The notes beneath the pieces are model-generated. The model searched no databases and was not told the DNA's origin. It saw only the letters and a list, made by a program, of their open reading frames with translations. Position numbers and translations under genes: made by a program. A DNA stretch of 12,500 nt from Theodoxus fluviatilis (lineage: Eukaryota > Mollusca > Gastropoda > Cycloneritida > Neritidae): positions 1-12,500 of the forward strand of contig JAWQFJ010026719.1 of NCBI GenBank assembly GCA_034096865.1, read 5' to 3'. Positions 6,650 to 12,500 of this stretch are shown one piece after another (position 1 is the first letter of the stretch; every line of letters begins with the position of its first letter).

Positions 6650-7050
6650 TTTTATTTTCTTGAATGGTCTTTGTGTAATCACTTCTGAGTTGTGTATACC
6701 TATCTTTGTCCGTTTTAATCATAGTATTTCTGTACATGTATAGAGCTATGTTAGCTGCTATCTTTGCTTCTTTGCAGTCTGTCATACTATTTGGCACCAA
6801 GCTGAATATTTTAGGAATTTTATTTTATGGTGCGCGGCATGCATTCTGCCTTAGATATCATTTGTTGCGTAACACTTTGCACAGCTAATTCTATATCGGT
6901 ATCTATCATATCAGAAGTTGTTTTTATCTTGAGCTGAAGTTCTGGTCTATTTAGTTCGCTCATGAGCTCTTGAACTTTGTCCTCATCCCAAATTATTCTG
7001 GTTGTTTCTGGATAGACATGTTTAGGTCTGTTTTGCTTTTTACCTAAAAC
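6650..7050 (-). pseudogene. LINE-2 ORF2, linker upstream of RT
   Basis: Minus-strand frames: KQNRPKHVYPETTRIIWDEDKVQELMSELNRPELQ with DIELAVQSVTQQMISKAECMPRTIK (about 6845-7040), then TDCKEAKIAANIALYMYRNTMIKTDKDRYTQLRSDYTKTIQENK (about 6645-6775). The second block resembles the EC..AK......(Y/F)......D...Y...R..Y...I..K linker between endonuclease and RT of LINEs. At least two stops or frameshifts interrupt it. Confidence 0.55.
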
Positions 7051-7062
7051 AATTTCTACTGA

Positions 7063-7165
7063 GTTTTAGATGGTTCTTGCTCCTAGGACCATTTATCTGG
7101 CATCTCCGAGAGCCTTGAAGATATTAACAGCCTGACAGATGCTTTAATTCCCAGTTTAGACAAGT
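7063..7165 (-). repeat. Short coding-like repeat, copy 1 (minus)
   Basis: About 105 bp homologous, inverted, to 10470-10575. On the minus strand one frame reads TGN-stop-SICQAVNIFKALGDA then VLGARTI and a stop. The plus-strand partner reads TGNRSIFQAINTFSVLGD, YMGPGARTI and a stop. Similarity extends through the stop to CTCAG and then ends. It directly abuts the LINE at 5690-7060. Family unrecognised. Confidence 0.6.
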
Positions 7166-7469
7166 GCTCTTATTTCCGTGGGGTCTCTAGAGCACCCATT
7201 CTTTGCAGATTGAATCGAGGATTTGATCTCCCACGGCATCACAACTGCTACATACTACGAAACTATGAAATCGTCAGTCATTTCTTGGTTTGCCTTGGTC
7301 GTTCACGTTTGATCCTGTCGTAAAATCACTTTGTAAAACGCATCCCACCCCCACTGCTAAGGACTTTTCGCAATCACTGTCTCTGTCAACTTCGATGGTC
7401 GTTTTCTCAAAACGACTGATTTGCGCGTAGTGGACAGCAGTTCGCAATATCAATCTTGTACCAGAGTAA
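7166..7469. other. Unassigned spacer
   Basis: About 300 bp between the short repeat and R1 copy B. I see no long frame, domain or repeat partner. Confidence 0.3.
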
Positions 7470-7669
7470 AGCTCTAGTTCTACGGTTTTAAATGGCAGTG
7501 ATGACTTAGAATCGTCATATTCGACTTTTAGAAAACTTCGTGCCGGATCGGGTCAGAAATATTTTGAGTAAGATATGTAGATATACGACACCATTTTCGG
7601 ACAGTACACATTATATACAGACCGATAAAAAAAACGTCCCGTGATGGCTGAAAATGGAAATCAAAACCG

Positions 7670-7880
7670 TTATTTGAAACCACTTTTTACCACTAAAGTA
7701 TTCTTGCTCAGCCATTGCACATCCATCCATTTGCCTTCTTGGTGCCAATGCGAGCACCGGTCATTAGAACAAAATGTCTTGTCTGTCAACTTATTTCCCT
7801 CAAGGGGAGATATTGCCTTGCAGATGATGAGTGCAAGTAGCACGTACAACACACCGTGGTAGCTTTTCCATCTCCCATGA
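7670..7880 (-). pseudogene. R1 Cys/Trp-rich coding-like region, copy B
   Basis: In one frame the minus strand reads MGDGKATTVCCTCYLHSSS, ending at a stop near 7797. In the next frame it reads NKLTDKTFCSNDRCSHWHQEGKWMDVQWLSKNTLVVKSGFK to a stop at 7670. Both halves match copy A, so a single ancestral frame has suffered an indel. Function unrecognised; the spaced Cys and His suggest metal binding. Confidence 0.45.
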
Positions 7881-7887
7881 CTATGGT

Positions 7888-7896
7888 AGAGTAGGG
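7888..7896. repeat. Target-site duplication, left (retroelement copy 2)
   Basis: AGAGTAGGG, repeated as AGAGTAAGGG at 8109-8118 across the insertion. R1 copy A has the uninterrupted site at 4785-4794. Confidence 0.7.
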
Positions 7897-7939
7897 GATG
7901 GATGGATGGATGGATGGATGGATGGATGGATGGATGGAT
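7896..7939 (+). repeat. (GGAT)n microsatellite, 3' tail of the retroelement
   Basis: About 11 tandem GGAT units, forming the 3' tail of the minus-strand element at 7898-8108. Confidence 0.95.
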
Positions 7940-8108
7940 AGGATTTACGGCCTCTCCGCCCTTGTAGGCTATGTAAGGCCATCAAGCACGAAAATCACTA
8001 GAAACGTTTAGAGTAAGCACGTCACGAGGTCCTTATTTATTCGCCTCATATGAATCGCGTAGGATGAAGCGGTGGGTCAATTCTTCAACCCCCAACCCAC
8101 AGGGTTCT
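7898..8108 (-). mobile_element. ATCC-tailed SINE-like retroelement, copy 2
   Basis: Inverted copy of the element at 2201-2444. On the minus strand it starts near 8108 with CCCTGTGGGTTGGGGGTTGA, continues GAATTGACCCACCGC, GAGGCGAATAAATAAGGAC, CTAGTGATTTTCGTGC, GGCCTTACATAGCCTACA, GGCCGTAAATCC and ends in about 11 ATCC units (plus strand GGAT, 7896-7939). Target duplications and an empty site in R1 copy A confirm a retrotransposition-like insertion. The tail is long here and nearly absent in copy 1. Confidence 0.8.
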
Positions 8109-8385
8109 AGAGTAAGGGAACACGGCAAGCACTTTCAAAACGTGTGCCAGGTGTTTAATGGAGGAGTGAGAGAGTTGCAGACATAGGCAACGAAGGATTA
8201 AATGAAAAACAACCACCACCTGTCGTTTGCACAACACTGAGAAGCGTCATTAACCATAGGTAGAAGTGCTGAGTAGTTATTAGAACTCCCGCCTTCCAAG
8301 TCTGAGCGTGTTTTGCTTGGCTTTGCGAAAGAGGACTCTGACCAAAGCACCGTGCGAGCGCCCACGTGCCGGAGTCCTGTCTAGT

Positions 8386-8433
8386 CATGCCTACACCGTC
8401 GTCAAGGAGCAGCACCAGTCTCTCCTTATAAGG
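8386..8433 (-). promoter_or_regulatory. R1 promoter-like module, copy B
   Basis: CCTTATAAGG (8424-8433) is a perfect CArG box, CC(A/T)6GG, the binding consensus of serum response factor, and also includes a TATAA core. It lies about 40 bp upstream of the conserved minus-strand ATG (8388-8386), a TATA-box-like spacing. Copy C has the same arrangement. Function is inferred from conservation only. Confidence 0.4.
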
Positions 8434-8712
8434 CAAGGTGTCAAGCCACAGTCCCGCCGGACCTGGTTTCAAGATGGCGCGGTATGTAATGACGTCACTT
8501 CTCTGCCTGTAATCGGAGCCGTGATTGGCTGTAGGTGGAGCAAGGCAAGCGCATGTCCACTGAGAGGAGGAGCACAGACTTGTCACGACCCGTCTTCCCC
8601 GTCCTGTTTCCAGGTACGATGTCACGTCCTTTCGTGCTGGTATGGACATCTTGTGAAGATGCCGCCATGAAGTATCATATCAACAGCGCTCTGCAAATCC
8701 ATATTTCTCGCT

Positions 8713-8714
<2 letters not shown>

Positions 8715-8769
<55 letters not shown>

Positions 8770-8815
8770 TTTATGTGTGTGTACGTGTATGTGTGTTATA
8801 GTATGTGTGTGTCTG
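8715..8815 (+). repeat. (GT)n microsatellite with degenerate flank
   Basis: Pure GT from 8715 to 8762, then imperfect TG-rich sequence (TATGTGTGT, TACGTGTATG) to about 8815. Frames through it are artefacts. Confidence 0.95.
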
Positions 8816-9188
8816 ATCATGAGTACGCGCACAAGCGTACGTATGTTTCTGTAAGCGTCATGTATACGTGCTGGTCCGAAACTATGTAAGCTTAAATGTG
8901 CGTGAGTGTAACGCTTTTGTGTGTTTTAAACTTTTGCACGAGTATGATTTTGATCGTAGTGCGCGTATAAGTGATAGCGCGAGCCGTGCATATGGGTGAA
9001 GATGTGCACGGGTGTGCGTGTGTGCATGCATGCTTGCGTCTGCATGGTATAATTTACCAAATAATAACGTACGTATCGTATTGGCTTTTACCACACTACA
9101 CTGGAGCATCGTTTCTCGAGAAAGGGCTTCCAATATCACTGTTTCCCACTTTCGTCAATCGATTTCGACTATTTCAACTCTTCAGAAT
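8816..9188. other. TG-rich noncoding spacer
   Basis: Purine-pyrimidine alternation continues in diluted form to about 9045 (GTGCACGGGTGTGCGTGTG, TGCATGCATGC), possibly an old expanded and decayed TG repeat. No gene recognised. Confidence 0.4.
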
Positions 9189-9192
9189 ATTT

Positions 9193-9224
9193 GTGACCAG
9201 CCACGACAAAACCAGTGCTAAGTC
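9193..9224 (+). repeat. MITE left terminal inverted repeat
   Basis: 32 bp, GTGACCAGCC...CTAAGTC, perfect inverted match to 9777-9808. Confidence 0.95.
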
Positions 9225-9776
9225 CATTTTTGGACAAAATGGGGTTTTAATACTTTTGAATTCTGCATTCATTTCTGTTTGTTTTGATATGAGAATGAAC
9301 AGTGTGAGTTAATTAGAATAGGAGTTACAGGCATTTCAAGTTGGGTACTGAAGCAGCTGTCATTTTGAAAAAACGGTCTCAGAAGATTTACCCTCTTCAG
9401 ACATTAAACACCTTAGCAACGGTATTTCAAACTCCGTTTCCAAAAATAGCTGACCTTATTTTTCTTCGACATGCACAGAGCGGGAACGCCGAGAGAGCGG
9501 CCTTTGTAACGGTATATAACATGAAGGGGTTCTGCAAGGGTTTAGGTGTGTTTATTGCGGCTAAAATGAGGCAATTAACGCTAATTACAGGGAGCTTTTG
9601 AAACAATACATAACACAAAAGTCTTTATTTTACCATCAAAATATCATTCTTCAAAATGTTTCCTTTACTGGCATGATAGTTTGAACCATGTAGAATCTAT
9701 TTTCATCAAAAAGTGAAAATCACCCAGAGTGACCCTCCCTGCCTTTTTTCAGTCGTAGCGCAAAATAGTGCCGCGC

Positions 9777-9808
9777 GACTTAGCACTGGTTTTGTCGTGG
9801 CTGGTCAC
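9777..9808 (-). repeat. MITE right terminal inverted repeat
   Basis: 32 bp, GACTTAGCAC...GGCTGGTCAC on the plus strand, exact reverse complement of 9193-9224. Confidence 0.95.
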
Positions 9809-9812
9809 ATTT

Positions 9813-10358
9813 AGTCATAAATGCCTTTCCGAAAAATGAGCGAGATTTTCCAAAGGTTCTCTCTATATTGATAGCATCAAACATCCTTGTGCACTGACCA
9901 AGCTGTTGTCTACGACTTACCTCCACACTTGGCCATGAAGCTGTTTTGACTTGACCGAAAGGACAATCGTTGAGGGTGATTTCACACACTGAGGCAACAC
10001 GCGGAAAACAAAAAACAAGTGTGGAGAATGGGCTGGCGACTGTTACCTCGAGTGTGTCTAGTGTTACATTCGGTGGTGAAATTTAGACGGGTGTTCCCAT
10101 GAACTAAATCATCGGAAGACTTTTTATTTTGGTTATTATTTCGAATGCGTAGCGGTCGATATTCAGAACAACACACCGTGTCCAAGCACTCGCCCCTAAG
10201 GCCATCCTGCCCATTTTGCAAACGCTGTGGTGACCGAGGCATGTCTGTCGAGCGGTTCAGGCCGCTTGTCTGAGACTGCATGCCGTGCCACAACTTTGAA
10301 CAAAGGCCTGTAAGAAATGCGTGAAAATGCACAAACTGAGACGTTCCACATCAAACAG

Positions 10359-10359
<1 letters not shown>
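9813..10359. other. Noncoding spacer with a weak tRNA-like stretch
   Basis: No gene seen. Around 10240-10310 the plus strand reads ATGTCTGTCGAGCGGTTCAG followed by GCCGCTTGTC, TGAGACTGCA and TGCCGTGCCA. TGTCGAGCGG is like the A box of tRNA-Leu/Ser genes (TGGCCGAGCGG), but no GGTTCGAATCC B box follows. It could be the decayed head of a tRNA-derived SINE. Confidence 0.25.

Positions 10360-10430
<71 letters not shown>
10360..10430 (+). repeat. (CA)n microsatellite
   Basis: About 35 uninterrupted CA units. Poly-Thr-His and Cys-Val frames over it are artefacts. Confidence 0.98.
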
Positions 10431-10442
<12 letters not shown>

Positions 10443-10469
10443 AAGCAGAATTTGTGTTTAACAGATCCC

Positions 10470-10575
10470 ACGTCTAAAACTGGGAATAGGAGCATCTTTC
10501 AGGCTATAAATACCTTCAGTGTTCTCGGAGATGTAACATACATGGGCCCAGGAGCAAGAACCATCTAAACTCAGC
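10470..10575 (+). repeat. Short coding-like repeat, copy 2 (plus)
   Basis: Homologous to 7063-7165 inverted. The plus-strand frame reads SKTGNRSIFQAINTFSVLGDVTYMGPGARTI and then stops at 10566-10568. The reading frame, its stop and the terminal ARTI are shared with the other copy, suggesting the C-terminus of a repeated coding sequence. Identity ends at CTCAG in both copies. Family unrecognised. Confidence 0.6.
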
Positions 10576-11359
10576 TTCGACAAAAATCAGGTCAGAAACT
10601 TGGCGCGCTTTCTGCTGCTTGCCGGGACAGGTCACATGAGCATTTTGACGTTCGTCAGAAAGCTGCACAAACGGCCAAGAACTTCTGATATATAGAAGGG
10701 TGTGGTGGTGGGTACGTTTTGATACGTGGAGAAGTGAAGGAAAGATTTCCTTGTCACCTTTATTGATAATAGCAATTTCATAATGATCGCGTTTTACGTT
10801 CACGAAACTGCACAATATCAAAGGTATTCCCTATTCTTATTCCAGAGGTACATTTCCCAAACCCACGATATGCAAGTCCAGGGAAATCGGAAGGGCGTTC
10901 TCGTGTGTTTGTTTTTTCGTGTTTTTTCCAGCTATCGCTGTAAGCATATGTGACATCCAACCAGTCAGTTCTTGTTACATATCTGTTTCCAAAGCCAGGC
11001 AGTGCCTGCTTGTTCGCTCCAGTGGTGATATCGACTCGTGTCTGCTTGCAGCGATCACAAAAAAGACCGAAACCACCACATGTATTGGAGTGGACCAGTA
11101 TAGCACACTCTGGGGGAACGCACCTCAGTCGGTTTTGTGTGTGGATCAAACTGTTTTATTTAGATGGCAAAACATTGGCTGGCTCCCCTTCTCACACTAC
11201 CTGTTCAGGCAGAAACAGCTCCGCGGCTGCACGCTCACTGCGCGTGACTTCTGGCTCGCTGTTGATGTCGCCAAGGCATTGTTGAGAGCGGTGGGATTGA
11301 TTTCCAGAAACATGCATCCATTGCAAATTAATGTCTAACCGCTTCGGAAGCGTCACCCG
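10576..11359. other. Unassigned region with overlapping open frames
   Basis: Two long frames overlap antiparallel: plus 10919-11338 (139 codons) and minus 10778-11149 (123 codons). The minus frame includes ALPGFGNRYVTRTDWLDV and RPSDFPGLAYRGFGKCTSG, with protein-like composition, but no domain I can name and no splice signals I trust. Neither is called as a gene. Confidence 0.25.
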
Positions 11360-11541
11360 GCGAGTGTGCGTGCCAGGCGCAAAAGACAAGTCACGACAGC
11401 TCTGTGCACCGATCGATGTAGACCAGTGCGAGGCAGCAGGGCCCTGCCTCCACAAGCAGCCAATCACAGCAGAGCTTCCTGGATAACGATATACCACGCC
11501 ATCTAGTCGTGGAGCCTGTAATGTGGTCTTGAAACATGCTC

Positions 11542-11662
11542 TTTCTCCTATCTCGTGGTCAGGCCTAGGAGGGTAGATTGACACCTTGCCTTTTATGGAG
11601 AGGGGTGTTTCTCCTCTCTCGTGGTCAGGCCTAGGCTTGACACCTTGCCTTATAAGGAGAGG
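11542..11662 (+). promoter_or_regulatory. Tandemly duplicated CArG/TATA module of R1 copy C
   Basis: Unit one (11542-11604) and unit two (11608-11662) both read tttctcctMtctcgtggtcaggcctagg, spacer, TTGACACCTTGCC, an A/T core, then gagagg. Unit one has CCTTTTATGG (11589-11598) and unit two CCTTATAAGG (11648-11657). The two cores differ in sequence but both satisfy CC(A/T)6GG. Unit two lies about 42 bp before the conserved ATG, as in copy B, which has no tandem duplicate. Transcriptional role is inferred. Confidence 0.5.
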
Positions 11663-11692
11663 CTGTTGCTGTTCCTTGACGACGGTGTAGGC

Positions 11693-11746
11693 ATGACTAG
11701 ACAGGACTCCGGCACGTGGGCGCTGGCACGGTGCTTTGGCTCCTAA
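11693..11746 (+). other. R1 conserved start-codon block, copy C
   Basis: ATG at 11693 opens MTRQDSGTWALARCFGS and then TAA. The first 16 residues are identical to copy B. At the DNA level the 50-bp block differs from A and B at only a few positions, clearly better preserved than the surrounding repeat. The early stop here results from an indel relative to copies A and B. Confidence 0.5.
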
Positions 11747-11978
11747 TCCTCTTTGCAAAGCCAAGCAAAACACGCTCAGACTTGGAAGGCCTGCCTGCAA
11801 GACTTCTTCCAAAATACTTCTAACCGCCTTTACCTTTGGAATTTTATGTTTCTCAGTGTTATAAAGATGACTTGTTATCGTTGTTTATCGTTGAATATTT
11901 CCTTTGTTGCTTTGATCTGCAACTCTCACACTCCATGAAACGCTCTTTGGTTTTTAAAAAGCGCTTTTCTTGTTTGTT

Positions 11979-12391
11979 TGCTCCAAAATCATTCTACCGG
12001 CGAAAGTGTCTCTAGCCCAGTTGACATCAAGTAATGGAAGGTTTTCGTCCGAAATATGCAAATGGAGGTCACACGAGAGGCTTGTGGGATAGCCGATCTG
12101 CTCCCTGACATATGCAATTAAAGTATTTCTAAGACTATTTCGCACAAAACTCTTAACTTACTCTTGTTGAGGCAATAAACAAGCGTTTATTCGATAAAAT
12201 AAAATGTGTGTGTTGAAATGGAAACAAGCTTCGACATCTGAATGATTTCTGTACAAAGTGAAGGAAAAAATAGTATCAGAACGAACTATTTTTGGCGCAA
12301 CGCTGTAATGCGAAGGGTCAAGTCTATTACGCATTCATTGCGAACTGTGCCAGAGTCACTACTGACTCGGGTTCACAGAATGCTCCAAAAT
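11979..12391. mobile_element. 391-bp insertion with 11-bp target duplication
   Basis: TGCTCCAAAAT occurs at 11979-11989 and 12381-12391; the 391 bp between (11990-12380) is absent from R1 copies A and B at this point. No inverted repeats and no poly(A) tail are evident, so the class is unclear; an 11-bp duplication suits target-primed retrotransposition. A minus-strand frame (11954-12145) includes HISDENLPLLDVNWARDTFAGRM but crosses the duplication, so it may be chance. Confidence 0.55.
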
Positions 12392-12395
12392 AGCC

Positions 12396-12500
12396 ATGCA
12401 AGATGGAAAAGCTATTGCAAAGTGCTGTGTTACTTGTACTTGCACCCATCATATGCAAGTCAGAGTCAGCTTGAGTGGGACAACATGCTGACAGACACAA
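12396..12500 (+). pseudogene. R1 Cys-rich coding-like region, copy C (partial)
   Basis: From ATG at 12396 the frame reads MQDGKAIAKCCVTCTCTHH and on to TGA at about 12486. The next frame reads LEWDNMLTDT at the window end, matching the LTD segment of copies A and B. So this copy also carries an indel relative to the ancestral frame, or A and B do. The region continues beyond the window. Confidence 0.45.

Larger units (their letters stand above)
5690..7060 (-). mobile_element. Second LINE, 5'- and internally deleted
   Basis: Minus-strand non-LTR element unrelated to the one at 1-4250. In transcription order: pre-RT linker (about 6650-7050), an abrupt switch to the RT C-terminal end (about 6420-6640), a downstream helical domain (6189-6410) and a C-terminal CCHC motif region (5813-6226), then about 120 bp of 3' UTR with AATAAA on the minus strand (plus 5714-5719). 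No endonuclease and no RT palm are present. The conserved C-terminal blocks (LP.Q.Y.ML, G.GYVW, RL.DC, CPFC..H..C) are those I associate with ORF2 proteins of LINEs abundant in marine invertebrates. The clade (CR1/RTE/other) is not decided. The 3' boundary is approximate. Confidence 0.75.
7470..8600 (-). repeat. R1 dispersed repeat, copy B
   Basis: The most complete copy of R1 in the window, on the minus strand, interrupted by the 211-bp retroelement at 7898-8108. In transcription order: promoter-like region with a CCAAT motif (8520-8530), TGACGTCA (8490-8497, this copy only) and CCTTATAAGG (8424-8433); ATG at 8388-8386; the 16-codon conserved block with CACGTG (8363-8368); a middle part; then the Cys/Trp-rich frame (7670-7880); fading at about 7470. 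It aligns with copy A from 7470 to 8390 and with inverted copy C from about 8150 to 8600. The 164-codon frame 8155-8649 starts upstream of the promoter-like box and is probably only partly real; from the conserved ATG it would encode 77 residues. Confidence 0.8.
9193..9808. mobile_element. 616-bp MITE with perfect 32-bp TIRs and ATTT target duplication
   Basis: The left terminus 9193-9224 starts GTGACCAGCCACGACAAAAC. The right terminus 9777-9808 is its exact reverse complement over all 32 bp. Both ends are flanked by ATTT (9189-9192 and 9809-9812). The interior holds no domain; the 86-codon plus-strand frame 9341-9601 looks like chance. Perfect repeats suggest recent insertion or strong end conservation. 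Superfamilies with 4-bp duplications include Chapaev, Sola and Ginger, but the terminus alone does not let me choose. Confidence 0.85.
11360..12500 (+). repeat. R1 dispersed repeat, copy C (runs off window)
   Basis: Plus-strand copy. In transcription order: AGCCAATCAC CCAAT motif (about 11458-11467), a duplicated promoter-like module (11542-11662), ATG at 11693 with the conserved block (11693-11746) and CACGTG (11713-11718), a middle part to about 11978, and the start of the Cys-rich frame (12396-12500). A 391-bp insertion lies at 11990-12380. Ignoring the insertion, the spacing from CATGAAAC (11934) to the Cys-rich start equals that of copy A, so the two parts belong to one copy. Confidence 0.75.

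Noticed and set aside
7896..7939. GGAT repeats as an independent minisatellite or CRISPR-like array
   Set aside because: Perfect tetranucleotide units without spacers, at the tail of a retroelement.
8490..8497. TGACGTCA as a conserved CRE of R1
   Set aside because: Present only in copy B; the corresponding position in copy C lacks it, so it is not a family feature.
8155..8649. 164-codon minus-strand frame as a host gene
   Set aside because: It begins upstream of the promoter-like module of R1 copy B, and only the part after the internal ATG at 8388 is shared with the other copies. Treated as part of R1.
10196..10568. CA-repeat frames read as a protein with poly-Thr-His
   Set aside because: The repeat part is microsatellite; only the segment after 10470 has a homologous partner and is reported separately.
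10778..11149. Minus-strand 123-codon frame with protein-like composition
   Set aside because: The opposite strand is open over the same span, no domain was recognised and no splice signals were convincing, so it is not called.
11192..11812. 206-codon minus-strand frame
   Set aside because: It is antisense to R1 copy C and spans the duplicated promoter module; the internal repeat in the protein only reflects that DNA duplication. Copies A and B do not preserve this frame as a unit.

Overview
This is eukaryotic, metazoan DNA. It has moderate AT bias and long dinucleotide microsatellites, every recognisable gene is a broken transposable-element gene, and no intact host gene is visible. The element mix (zinc-knuckle two-ORF LINE, THAP-bearing DNA transposon, short retroelement with an ATCC tail, MITEs) resembles a large repeat-rich invertebrate genome. 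A mollusc or other lophotrochozoan is my guess, from impression only, because no phylogenetic marker is present.

Layout. Positions 1-4250 (minus strand) hold a decayed L1/Tx1-like LINE: an ORF1 with two zinc knuckles, then an ORF2 with AP endonuclease, linker, post-RT region and C-terminal region. The RT core is missing. Two later insertions interrupt ORF2: a 1067-bp inverted-repeat DNA transposon (184-1250) carrying a THAP-like start, and a 244-bp retroelement (2201-2444). Positions 4370-5084 are copy A of a dispersed repeat I call R1. Positions 5286-5466 are a compound GT/GA microsatellite. Positions 5690-7060 (minus) are a second, unrelated LINE, also lacking its RT core. Positions 7063-7165 are a short coding-like segment repeated at 10470-10575. 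Positions 7470-8600 are R1 copy B, itself split by a second copy of the ATCC-tailed retroelement. Positions 8715-8815 are GT-rich. Positions 9193-9808 are a 616-bp MITE with perfect 32-bp inverted repeats and a 4-bp target duplication. Positions 11360-12500 are R1 copy C on the plus strand, split by a 391-bp insertion and running off the window.

The most interesting object is R1. Its three copies share a gene-like module: CCAAT motif, CArG/TATA-like box (retained in B and C), an ATG about 42 bp downstream, 16 nearly invariant codons containing CACGTG, and further on a Cys/Trp-rich reading frame. I do not recognise the family. Nested insertions give a relative chronology: each host element is older than the element inside it, and in the two best cases removing the insertion restores colinearity with the reading frame or with a sister copy.
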